IMG/VR virus record: IMGVR_UViG_3300022926_000103
Span: 1-25,581 of that record
Direction: 5' to 3' (one strand)
DNA: 25,581 nt
Source of the DNA: a virus
Shown: piece by piece, positions 15,124 through 21,317 of the stretch
Layout of the letters: each line of letters begins with the position of its first letter
How positions within the stretch are numbered: position 1 is the stretch's first letter
Position numbers and translations under genes: made by a program
The notes under the pieces: model-generated
Seen by the model: only the letters and a program-made list of their open reading frames with translations
What the model was told of the DNA's origin: nothing
The model's database searches: none

Positions 15124-16291
15124 TCCCACAAGCGTAATCTGTTCCACGCCAGCGTGCTGTACCTTGACGTATCGGCACTAATTCAAGATTGAAGTCGCCG
15201 TCTCCTTCTTTGTAGTCAACAATGGCGATTCCTTGTTGCCAATCCTCGTGGCGCACAATAGGACGCCCATCAAGGTCAACACCGCCTTTAACGGAAGGTA
15301 CAGCGCCGTCAATGCGTGCTAAGCAACCTGCCGAAGCAGCAAGGATTGTTCGTGGTCCGTCGTGGTCCTCACGTGTCATTTCCGCCCATTCACGACGGTG
15401 AATGTGACCGTAGATCACGCTGACTTTTTCTCTAGCCAAAAACTTGCTGGCGGTTACGCCGTTGCTGTTAACTCGGTCGCCGTGAATAACTCGCAGACGT
15501 TCGTTAATCCAAAACATTGACGCCGGATAACCAGCAAGGAACTCAACACCGTAATCGTCAAACCGGCAAAGGAACGGAACGCTCATTACAGGCCAAGACT
15601 CAGGAAGGTTTCCACGACGCAAACCGAAAGCAGCAGCAGCATTAGTGGCGATACTTCGTGGCAAGCGTTCCTCGTGATTGCCCGCAATCCAAACGATCTT
15701 GGCGTTCGGTGCTGCTGCACGTAGTTGTGCGCACAGTAACGTCGCACGGTCAAGCGCTGCTTGTGTCGTACGTTGATACGGCGCAGTAGTTAAATACTTA
15801 CCAAACTCCGGGAAGTCTAAGTTGTCGCCAACAAGAACAAGAACGTCGGGTTGAGCGTCCTTCGTTATTGCTAAGGCAACTTCTAGAGCAACCTCGTCGT
15901 GCGTCGGTTCAAGCGAATCATCAGCCAACCGAAAGTAACCGATCTGCATATCCGGCAACACAACGGCTGTTTTCCATTCGCCGGCTTTCTTTTTGCCGGT
16001 TGCTTTTACCGGCGGAAGTTTTATTGACGGACCTTGAGTAATGACTGGCCACGCTGGACCATCTGCCCATTGCGGACTTAATTGAACGCCGACGAGGTCG
16101 TGTACTTCTGCTTCGCCTTCTTCATTCTTAGTGAGCGACTGGTAAAGCGAAACCCGTTTGACTATTCCGATCTCGTCAATGTTGATGCCGTTGCGATCAA
16201 GTAAGTCGGCGATACGACCTAACGCTTCACGCTTAGCGTTTGTAGATAAGGCTTGCGTGGGTTCGTTGTCTAGTTTCTTTTTAAGCGCCAT
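15116..16291 (-). CDS. Calcineurin-like metallophosphoesterase
   Basis: I start at ATG 16291, which overlaps the previous stop as TGATG, giving 391 residues. The metal-binding motifs appear in order: PDMQ (Asp114, with Gln116 in place of the usual His), GDNLD (155-159), GNHEE (204-208), His270 with Asp272, and GHIH (295-298). These define the calcineurin-like phosphoesterase fold, which hydrolyses phosphodiesters or phosphomonoesters using two metal ions. A non-standard DxQ first motif is known to me in phage members. Related genes lie near terminase or capsid genes in actinophages. The substrate is unknown; DNA end processing or second-messenger cleavage are possible. About 105 N-terminal residues precede the catalytic domain. 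Confidence 0.88.
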   Translation of the reverse strand: MALKKKLDNEPTQALSTNAKREALGRIADLLDRNGINIDEIGIVKRVSLYQSLTKNEEGEAEVHDLVGVQLSPQWADGPAWPVITQGPSIKLPPVKATGKKKAGEWKTAVVLPDMQIGYFRLADDSLEPTHDEVALEVALAITKDAQPDVLVLVGDNLDFPEFGKYLTTAPYQRTTQAALDRATLLCAQLRAAAPNAKIVWIAGNHEERLPRSIATNAAAAFGLRRGNLPESWPVMSVPFLCRFDDYGVEFLAGYPASMFWINERLRVIHGDRVNSNGVTASKFLAREKVSVIYGHIHRREWAEMTREDHDGPRTILAASAGCLARIDGAVPSVKGGVDLDGRPIVRHEDWQQGIAIVDYKEGDGDFNLELVPIRQGTARWRGTDYACGND

Positions 16292-16569
16292 CAGAAACCA
16301 CACGCACAACGAAATGAAATATGTTTTTGAATGGTCAATGCGCTCACTTCGTAACCTTCCGATAGTAAAACTTTGTGCAACCAAATACAGTTGTAACCGC
16401 TTTGCCCATTAACTAAACCGGCGTCACGTTGGTTTCTAATCTTTTGAATTGCGTCATCAAGCGCAACGAGTTCATCGCCGTCAAGACCGTTGCGAATCCG
16501 AGCAACCGAACAAAGCATTCCCCGCTTTTTTTTATTAGGCGAATCTGACAACGAATCTTTCAATGACAT
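16291..16569 (-). CDS. Small possible helix-turn-helix protein
   Basis: I choose ATG 16569 because CGGAG lies nine bases upstream. The 92-residue product reads MSLKDSLSDSPNKKKRGMLC, then a helical GLDGDELVALDDAI, and later WLHKVLLSEGYEVSALTIQK ending HISFRCACGF. Small phage proteins with a Cys near residue 20, a GYxVSxxTIxxH helix pair and a terminal Cys are found next to metallophosphoesterases in actinophages; they look like small DNA-binding proteins. It may help DNA packaging or regulate the divergent island B promoter; neither is shown. Confidence 0.68.
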   Translation of the reverse strand: MSLKDSLSDSPNKKKRGMLCSVARIRNGLDGDELVALDDAIQKIRNQRDAGLVNGQSGYNCIWLHKVLLSEGYEVSALTIQKHISFRCACGF

Positions 16570-16622
16570 TGACACGCTCCGTTCTTTGATGACAGCGTAC
16601 ACAATACGAAGGCTTAATGGAA

Positions 16623-16636
16623 GCATTAAATAATGC
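16623..16636. repeat. Inverted repeat in the divergent intergenic region
   Basis: GCATTA and TAATGC are separated by AA. This near-palindrome lies in the 147-bp region between divergent starts 16569 and 16717. Regulators commonly bind such dyads. The loop is too small for a convincing terminator. Confidence 0.35.
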
Positions 16637-16682
16637 GTCTAGTTTTTTTACGGAAAACACATCTCGCACTACCGCTATGGCG

Positions 16683-16688
16683 TATAGT
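16683..16688 (+). promoter_or_regulatory. Candidate -10 of island B first gene
   Basis: TATAGT matches the -10 consensus in five of six positions and lies 28 bases upstream of ATG 16717. No good -35 is seen at 16-18 bp. AGGAGG follows in the leader as ribosome site. Confidence 0.5.
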
Positions 16689-16716
16689 TACCGTTACCGT
16701 CAATGAGGAGGAAACA

Positions 16717-17043
16717 ATGACGCAATTAGCATTTATTTTTGATGAGGCTTTGGAGGAATCTAAAGCACACGCCCGTTACCGAAAGTTTCACGAAGCGAAT
16801 CCGCACGTGATTGAGACGTTGTCCGTGTTGGCCTTGCGCCTCAAAGATCGTGGCCACAAACACTACGGTATGCAAGCCTTGTTTGAAGTGTTGCGATACG
16901 AAACGGCGATGCGCACAAACGACCCTTCGTCACAGTTCAAACTCAACAACGATTACGCAGCATTTTACGCACGGGACGTGATGCGCCGGTATCCGGAACT
17001 AGAAGGTTTTTTCTCTATTCGCCGTTCGGTTGCCGACGAATGA
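16717..17043 (+). CDS. Conserved-type phage protein (108 aa), unknown
   Basis: ATG 16717 has GAGGAGGA directly upstream and a -10-like box before that, so longer upstream readings of this frame are unlikely. The protein has RYRKFHEANPHVIETLSVLA, then RLKDRGHKHYGMQALFEVLR, then SQFKLNNDYAAFYARDVMRR and finally ELEGFFSIRRS. This distinctive order recurs in many phages and prophages and is usually annotated only as hypothetical. The helical, basic profile is compatible with DNA binding or a replication accessory role, but no function is established to my knowledge. It opens island B. Confidence 0.78.
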   Translation: MTQLAFIFDEALEESKAHARYRKFHEANPHVIETLSVLALRLKDRGHKHYGMQALFEVLRYETAMRTNDPSSQFKLNNDYAAFYARDVMRRYPELEGFFSIRRSVADE

Positions 17044-17066
17044 GCGCTTGCGAAATACGAGGTAGT

Positions 17067-17088
17067 AAGGCTTTTTTCTATAAGCCTT
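17067..17088. repeat. Inverted repeat AAGGCTT/AAGCCTT overlapping the -35
   Basis: Perfect 7-bp arms flank an 8-base A/T-rich centre; the right arm (17082-17088) enters the -35 hexamer TTGCCT. The right arm is also present in the other cassette copy, but the left arm is not. It may be an operator, or a weak terminator for the preceding gene. Confidence 0.4.
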
Positions 17089-17115
17089 GCCTTAGCGGTT
17101 ATGGGTTAGTAAACT
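17087..17115 (+). promoter_or_regulatory. Sigma70-type promoter of the WhiB operon
   Basis: TTGCCT (17087-17092) and TAAACT (17110-17115) are 17 bp apart. The predicted transcription start near 17122 falls at the beginning of the conserved leader. The matching promoter of island A has the same -35, spacing and start, supporting both. Confidence 0.78.
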
Positions 17116-17155
17116 CTTGATTGTGGGAATTAACGAAACAACCAAGGAGCAAAAA

Positions 17156-17821
17156 ATGAAAACAATCAAACTGCATTGCCCAGCAGCAGCAAGCGCTTTA
17201 AGTTTTACGACTGACGGCGAATCAACGACGTGCCTTATCAAGCACGGTTTGATTATCACCAACAAGGGAATTGAGTTCCCGAAGTACCTACTTGACTCGG
17301 TTATGTGGCGAGTCGGTATGGCTTGGGAAATACTTTTCTATGAAGAACGCAAATATCAGAGCAGTGACGAGATCAACGAATTGAACGCACTCGGACGCTT
17401 AAAGGAAACGCTGAAGAAACTTGGTGGTGTTGAGAACTTTGAGTTTGACGAAAACGATAATTACACCGGTAAACAAATGGAGGAAACCGTGAACGAAACA
17501 GAAGTTGAAACAGAAAAGACGGTGATGGTTAGCCTGACGGCGGATATCGCTAAGAACGTCGTTGACTTTATTAACGCTTGCGACAATCAAAACGACAATG
17601 CCTTGAAAGCGCTCTTGACTGATTGGCAAGGCGGAAAGGTTCGCTTTGAATACGCTGAGGCTCAGCGCCTTGCAATCATCTTGAACTTGCTGGTCATTAA
17701 CTACGCCGACGGCGGTATTGAAATGCTTAGCCCGAAAGCACGGTTCGTTTACACTCGTGACGCCGTGACAAAGGCGCTTGCCAAAGCCGGCGTCATTAAA
17801 GACTTGGATTGGTGGAAGTGA
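17156..17821 (+). CDS. Hypothetical protein (221 aa)
   Basis: I start at ATG 17156 because AAGGAG at 17144-17149 fits it; a GTG- or TTG-type start farther upstream would fall within the leader. The N-terminal half includes YLLDSVMWRVGMAWEILFY. An acidic Glu/Thr/Val linker lies at about 104-122, and the helical C-terminal half, VSLTADIAKNVVDFINACDN and later YTRDAVTKALAKAGVIKDLD, may be a second domain. I do not recognise either. The stop overlaps the next ATG as TGATG. It is the first gene of the three-gene WhiB operon and shares that promoter. Confidence 0.7.
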   Translation: MKTIKLHCPAAASALSFTTDGESTTCLIKHGLIITNKGIEFPKYLLDSVMWRVGMAWEILFYEERKYQSSDEINELNALGRLKETLKKLGGVENFEFDENDNYTGKQMEETVNETEVETEKTVMVSLTADIAKNVVDFINACDNQNDNALKALLTDWQGGKVRFEYAEAQRLAIILNLLVINYADGGIEMLSPKARFVYTRDAVTKALAKAGVIKDLDWWK

Positions 17822-18132
17822 TGGAACTTGTTTTGCTGTTCGGTTCATACGCCGGCGTCATCATTGTGGCGTTCACGTTATGGCATATGGCCATCAAACC
17901 TTCAGGACCGAAATTCAAATGGACTCACTTCCCCGTTTACGAACCTTGGGGACGTGAACTGTGGGGAGGTCAAGCGCCGTTCAATCCGAACCTCAGTGAC
18001 GAGGAAGCGTTAATGGGTTGTGATTGGTGCGAGCGTTATGTAGCCGACGGAGATGGGCGCTACAGAGGCGAAGCCGGCGAATACAGGCTTTGCCCCATTT
18101 GTGAAATTACATACGACGAGGGAGGACGCTAG
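17821..18132 (+). CDS. Membrane-anchored zinc-ribbon protein, unknown
   Basis: ATG 17821 overlaps the previous stop, with GGTGGA upstream, giving 103 residues. One membrane segment spans about residues 2-23 (LVLLFGSYAGVIIVAFTLWH). The soluble part has CDWC (67-70) and CPIC (91-94), four cysteines spaced as in a zinc ribbon or rubredoxin-like knuckle. Topology, with cysteines after a basic stretch, suggests they lie in the cytoplasm. It could tether a regulator or sense metal or redox state at the membrane; no direct evidence exists. The stop shares a base with the GTG of the WhiB gene. Confidence 0.7.
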   Translation: MELVLLFGSYAGVIIVAFTLWHMAIKPSGPKFKWTHFPVYEPWGRELWGGQAPFNPNLSDEEALMGCDWCERYVADGDGRYRGEAGEYRLCPICEITYDEGGR

Positions 18133-18476
18133 TGGCCACTTGGCGAGAACGAGCGAACTGTAAAGGGATACCGACCAAGGTTTTCTTTCCGGCTCAAGGT
18201 GACTTTGAAACTTTGCGACGTGCGAAAGACTTATGCGCAACCTGTCCGGTGATGCTTGACTGTTTAGAGGATTGCCTCAATGCGCCTCAAGAACACGACT
18301 GGCACGGGATATTCGCCGGCACTGGTCCACGCTCACGTCACAAAATGCGAATGGAACGAAACAAGTTAGGTTCGGCGTACCGTGTTCAATTACCTAAGCG
18401 TGTGCCAACCAAGATTCAGTGGAGTCACGAAAAGCAAAAGTACATTACGGTCAAGATCAAACCGCTTGACGATTAG
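18132..18476 (+). CDS. whiB: WhiB-family iron-sulfur transcriptional regulator
   Basis: The 114-residue protein has the four WhiB cysteines: Cys10, then Cys35, Cys38 and Cys44 (LCATCPVMLDC). In this family they hold a 4Fe-4S cluster that senses redox or nitric oxide. HGIFAGTGPRSR at 58-69 corresponds to the G[VI]WGG turn that contacts the host sigma factor, though the WGG is changed to FAG. The basic C-terminus could bind DNA. Phage WhiB proteins can repress host whiB genes or reshape transcription. The GTG start at 18132 follows GGGAGG and the previous stop as TAGTG. It ends island B; its TAG interlocks with the opposite gene's stop. Confidence 0.9.
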   Translation: MATWRERANCKGIPTKVFFPAQGDFETLRRAKDLCATCPVMLDCLEDCLNAPQEHDWHGIFAGTGPRSRHKMRMERNKLGSAYRVQLPKRVPTKIQWSHEKQKYITVKIKPLDD

Positions 18477-19966
18477 TATTTTGATTCGTACGGCAAGTCG
18501 GCTTCAACACGCTTTGCTGAACCACCGATTGAGTATCCACGAAGTTCGCCGGCTTTAACTAAGTCCCACGCCCAATCCTCCCAAACAACACCGAGGAACG
18601 GAGTGTCGGCAGGGAACGTGAACTTTGTTACGCCTTGATTCGGTACAGTCAATTCGGCTTCAATGGGAAATGGCCACGTCAACATTTCAACCATTTCGCC
18701 TGCCGGCTTTTCGCTGTGTTGCAAGTAAATGGTTCTGTCGCCTTTACGTACCCAATCCCACATTGCTTTTTGTAACGTCTCAGCGTCAGCGAATTCGCCG
18801 TGTGCATCCTCACGGTCAGGAATGTACGCCGGACCAAGTGTGTACCGGTATTCAACAGCCTTTGATACATAACCTTTGGTAAGGCTTGTAGCCATATCAA
18901 GTTTGGTGTCAATAGTAAACGAGTACGGGAAACTTAGTTTGTGTACCGCTTCAAGTTCGTCCTCAATAAGATCGTGAACAAGTTTGACGCCTTCAGTTAC
19001 TTTGTCAACGGCGTGCGCAGCGTCGTGTAATTCAATCAACGATTTAACGGTTGCCCGTTTCAATTCGTTTTCTGCGAAGCCTTCAATTTGAGCGAGTCGT
19101 TGATCTGCGAGATCGCTGCTTTCGTAGCAGCCGAACGCTCTGCCAGTCTGCGAGACGACGCAATACTGACCATCTTGTTCAACAATTGACCGCAGAACAG
19201 AAGTGTAACCGCTATTGCCGTCGCTAAGTACGCCTTCGTCCTCATCTATTTCTCCCAAAACTTTAAGCACTTCCGGCGCTTCAGCAATATCGCTGTCAGG
19301 GTTCACACGCTTCCACGCAGCAAGAACTTTGCTCTTAACGCCAGCCAAGTCGCCGGCAGGAATACGCACACGGTTGCCTCGGAAACCGCCAGCGCCTAAC
19401 GCAGCAACGGCACGGCCAATTTGCGCAGCGCTTTCTTTATCTGTTAAAGAATCCCACAAACGCAACTTCCACGTTGACGGCTTAGATTCATCAGGCACGT
19501 AAGCAAATGCTTCAGCCGGGAACGCTTCACCGCCTTCAGTTTTCATTGCTTTAGAAACGTCCTTAGTTACCGGTCCGCCAACGACCCAAGCGTCACACGT
19601 TCTTGACGCAGCACACTTAAAGTCCCACGCCTCGCAGTAACCGAGTACGCCGGCTTTAATAGTTCCCCAAGCATCGTTACCGGTTTCGTTTCCTAAACCT
19701 TGCTCAATACAATCAAGCATCGCCGGCGTGCGAATAAACGCTGCGCAATTACCGCAACGCTGTTTCTTTGCTTCAGCCGGCGTAACGTCCCAACGGTCAG
19801 CCGACTCCGCCCAATATTCTGTATTGGCTTCATTCGGGTTTAACGGACCGTAATGCGCTGCTTCAATAGCGTGCTGGCGATTCTTTAAGTTTACGGCGAT
19901 GTCGTGTGTTGCTGTGGGACAGGCTGCTTTAGCGTACACGGTCACCTCAGGAAGTAAGCGACGCAC
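18473..19966 (-). CDS. XkdF-like structural protein with cysteine-rich iron-sulfur-like domain
   Basis: The 497-residue product has two parts. Residues about 15-135 carry CPTATHDIAVNLKNRQHAI, then CGNC (71-74), Cys86, Cys111, Cys118 and Cys124, a spacing resembling high-potential iron-sulfur-like motifs reported in phage capsid-region proteins. Residues about 140-230 contain repeated Ala-rich helices with YVPDESKPSTWKLRL. Residues about 355-490 (KGYVSKAVEYRYTLGPAYIP, then DREDAHGEF) match the XkdF-type domain seen in putative phage head proteases. It may be a head maturation or assembly factor. GTG 19966 overlaps the previous gene by 20 bases; GTG 19945 is an alternative. Neither has a strong ribosome site. 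Confidence 0.8.
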   Translation of the reverse strand: MRRLLPEVTVYAKAACPTATHDIAVNLKNRQHAIEAAHYGPLNPNEANTEYWAESADRWDVTPAEAKKQRCGNCAAFIRTPAMLDCIEQGLGNETGNDAWGTIKAGVLGYCEAWDFKCAASRTCDAWVVGGPVTKDVSKAMKTEGGEAFPAEAFAYVPDESKPSTWKLRLWDSLTDKESAAQIGRAVAALGAGGFRGNRVRIPAGDLAGVKSKVLAAWKRVNPDSDIAEAPEVLKVLGEIDEDEGVLSDGNSGYTSVLRSIVEQDGQYCVVSQTGRAFGCYESSDLADQRLAQIEGFAENELKRATVKSLIELHDAAHAVDKVTEGVKLVHDLIEDELEAVHKLSFPYSFTIDTKLDMATSLTKGYVSKAVEYRYTLGPAYIPDREDAHGEFADAETLQKAMWDWVRKGDRTIYLQHSEKPAGEMVEMLTWPFPIEAELTVPNQGVTKFTFPADTPFLGVVWEDWAWDLVKAGELRGYSIGGSAKRVEADLPYESKY

Positions 19967-20834
19967 TGAGTTGCCAATCCCACTTCATGTGAGCGTCAAT
20001 GCGTTCAGCAATAAAGTTTGCGATGCCTTGTTCTTCATTTTCTTCAGCGACTTCAAAAAGCATTTTGAGCATACTGACGACCTTTGTGTTCTTGGCGAAG
20101 AGATCAGCAGCCAATTCGTAAGCGTCGCTAGTTTGCGAATCGTCAGCGAACATTGCTGTGTTAACCATCTCCGTAAGGTTTAACGGACGACCTTTGATCT
20201 TGCGAATATTCTCCGCAAACGGGTCAACCGAACCGTACACGTCGTCGTAGATATCAGCGAACAATGAATGGTATTGTAAGAAGTCTTGGCCGGTCACGTT
20301 CCAGTGAGCACGATGCGCCGAAGCGTAAAAAACCAATACGTTGGCAAGCATTTCTTGCATAGCCGTAACCAAGTCAACCGGCTGAGGTTCGTTTGCTGGC
20401 GGAGTCATCATCGGATACATCACCGTCACAGTATCAGACGTTGCGCCGGTTCGGTTAGCGCTTACGTAATCGTATTCCGCTTTAGAAAGTTTGCCATCTT
20501 CAATAAGTCGGTCACGTTCTTTCTCTGCCCAAGCCTTAGCACGATCTTGATTCACGTTGCTAATGTCGCCTCCCCAAAGTAACCAAGCAACTTGGCCAGC
20601 AGTCGGTTTATCACTAGCGCCGTTCAGGTATGCCTTTGCGTCGGGGGACTTCAGATCGGACTCGTGACGAGCAAGCCAAGCAGCCATTCGCATAACTTTG
20701 TTCGGCGTCGCTGAACCGGAAGCGAGGTCACGTGCCTCGCTAATCGTTTGTGCTTTAAGCCCGTCGCCGGCGTACTCAAGTAACTTGATACCTTGACGAG
20801 CGTTGCTAGAAATATACGAAGGTACGGCAACCAC
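19947..20834 (-). CDS. Fusion of phage head-region domain and Dps-like ferritin domain
   Basis: The 295-residue product joins two domains. Residues about 3-115 (VPSYISSNARQGIKLLEYAG, then PTAGQVAWLLWGGD) belong to a type often found in phage head proteins, with unknown role. Residues about 150-293 are Dps-like: AHRAHWNVTGQDF, then YHSLFADIYDDVYGSVDPFA. All four ferroxidase ligands fit with the spacing of E. coli Dps (His51, His63, Asp78, Glu82): His177, His189, Asp204 and Glu208. Dps proteins bind and oxidise iron, protecting DNA. A linker with TPPANEP separates the parts. The GTG 20834 start has no Shine-Dalgarno and a TGGTATTGT promoter-like motif close by. Confidence 0.85.
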   Translation of the reverse strand: MVAVPSYISSNARQGIKLLEYAGDGLKAQTISEARDLASGSATPNKVMRMAAWLARHESDLKSPDAKAYLNGASDKPTAGQVAWLLWGGDISNVNQDRAKAWAEKERDRLIEDGKLSKAEYDYVSANRTGATSDTVTVMYPMMTPPANEPQPVDLVTAMQEMLANVLVFYASAHRAHWNVTGQDFLQYHSLFADIYDDVYGSVDPFAENIRKIKGRPLNLTEMVNTAMFADDSQTSDAYELAADLFAKNTKVVSMLKMLFEVAEENEEQGIANFIAERIDAHMKWDWQLSASLTS

Positions 20835-20840
20835 GCTTTA

Positions 20841-20849
20841 ACAATACCA
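20841..20849 (-). promoter_or_regulatory. Candidate extended -10 for a leaderless transcript
   Basis: On the minus strand TGG TATTGT lies six bases before GTG 20834, so transcription would start on or next to the start codon. The same layout (TGG TATGAT) precedes the next gene upstream at 21299-21307. Actinobacteria translate many leaderless mRNAs. No convincing -35 is visible. Confidence 0.5.
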
Positions 20850-20873
20850 CGCTGACAGTTAACGCAATTGACG

Positions 20874-21293
20874 TCAGTTAATTTTTGCGTACAGTCGTAT
20901 GTTTTCGTACGTCATTTTGCGTTCAGTACGATAAAGGTGCGTGCCGAGCGTATTGCTGTACCGTTCAAGTTCGTTATTGAACCATTCAACCGAATTGAAA
21001 GTTCTATTGTCGTTCTGCGCCATTAGGTTCATCTCAATAATTTCTAGTTGCCACATCATCTTGGCTTGTTCACCTAAACCGCCGGCGCTTTTGAACGGCA
21101 CGAAACCGGCAGCATTGTTATTTGACGCAAACAGGATTCCGAGTTTTTTGTTTTCTTTTTCGTATATTGCGCAATCGCAAGGGAAGTTGTCGGGTAGGGA
21201 AACAATTTCTTGTTTCGGTTCAAAGATAACGACAGCGCCTTCACTGAACTTTTCGTCAGCGGAATAAGGCTTATCTTGTTCAGTATTAGACAT
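20874..21293 (-). CDS. Hypothetical acidic protein, possible immunity protein
   Basis: The 139-residue product starts at ATG 21293, with MSNTEQDKPYSADEKFSEGA, and is overall acidic in its first part and basic near the C-terminus. I see CDC at residues 39-41, no membrane span and no known family. It lies 24 bases after the stop of the MuF kinase/ADP-ribosyltransferase fusion, exactly where immunity genes of such toxins are placed in polymorphic systems. It lacks a Shine-Dalgarno but has a TGGTATGAT motif just upstream, so it could be made independently of its neighbour. The immunity role is an inference from position; the gene itself is credible from its clean frame. Confidence 0.7.
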   Translation of the reverse strand: MSNTEQDKPYSADEKFSEGAVVIFEPKQEIVSLPDNFPCDCAIYEKENKKLGILFASNNNAAGFVPFKSAGGLGEQAKMMWQLEIIEMNLMAQNDNRTFNSVEWFNNELERYSNTLGTHLYRTERKMTYENIRLYAKIN

Positions 21294-21298
21294 AAGTA

Positions 21299-21307
21299 AT
21301 CATACCA
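21299..21307 (-). promoter_or_regulatory. Candidate extended -10 for a leaderless gene
   Basis: On the minus strand TGG TATGAT ends five bases before ATG 21293. The TGn plus a five-of-six -10 hexamer is a strong core promoter even without -35. It lies in the 24-base gap after the giant MuF fusion gene. No Shine-Dalgarno is present, in keeping with leaderless translation. Confidence 0.55.
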
Positions 21308-21317
21308 TTAAATACGA

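Larger units (their letters stand above)
17051..17149 (+). repeat. Promoter-leader cassette, copy 2 (island B)
   Basis: This is the partner of 7688-7787. The upstream block CGAAATACGAGGT, the TAAGCCTTGCCTT -35 region, the 36-base distance from -35 to leader, and 25 of 27 leader bases are shared. The middle parts have diverged, which suggests selection on the shared blocks. It controls the operon ending in WhiB. Confidence 0.85.
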
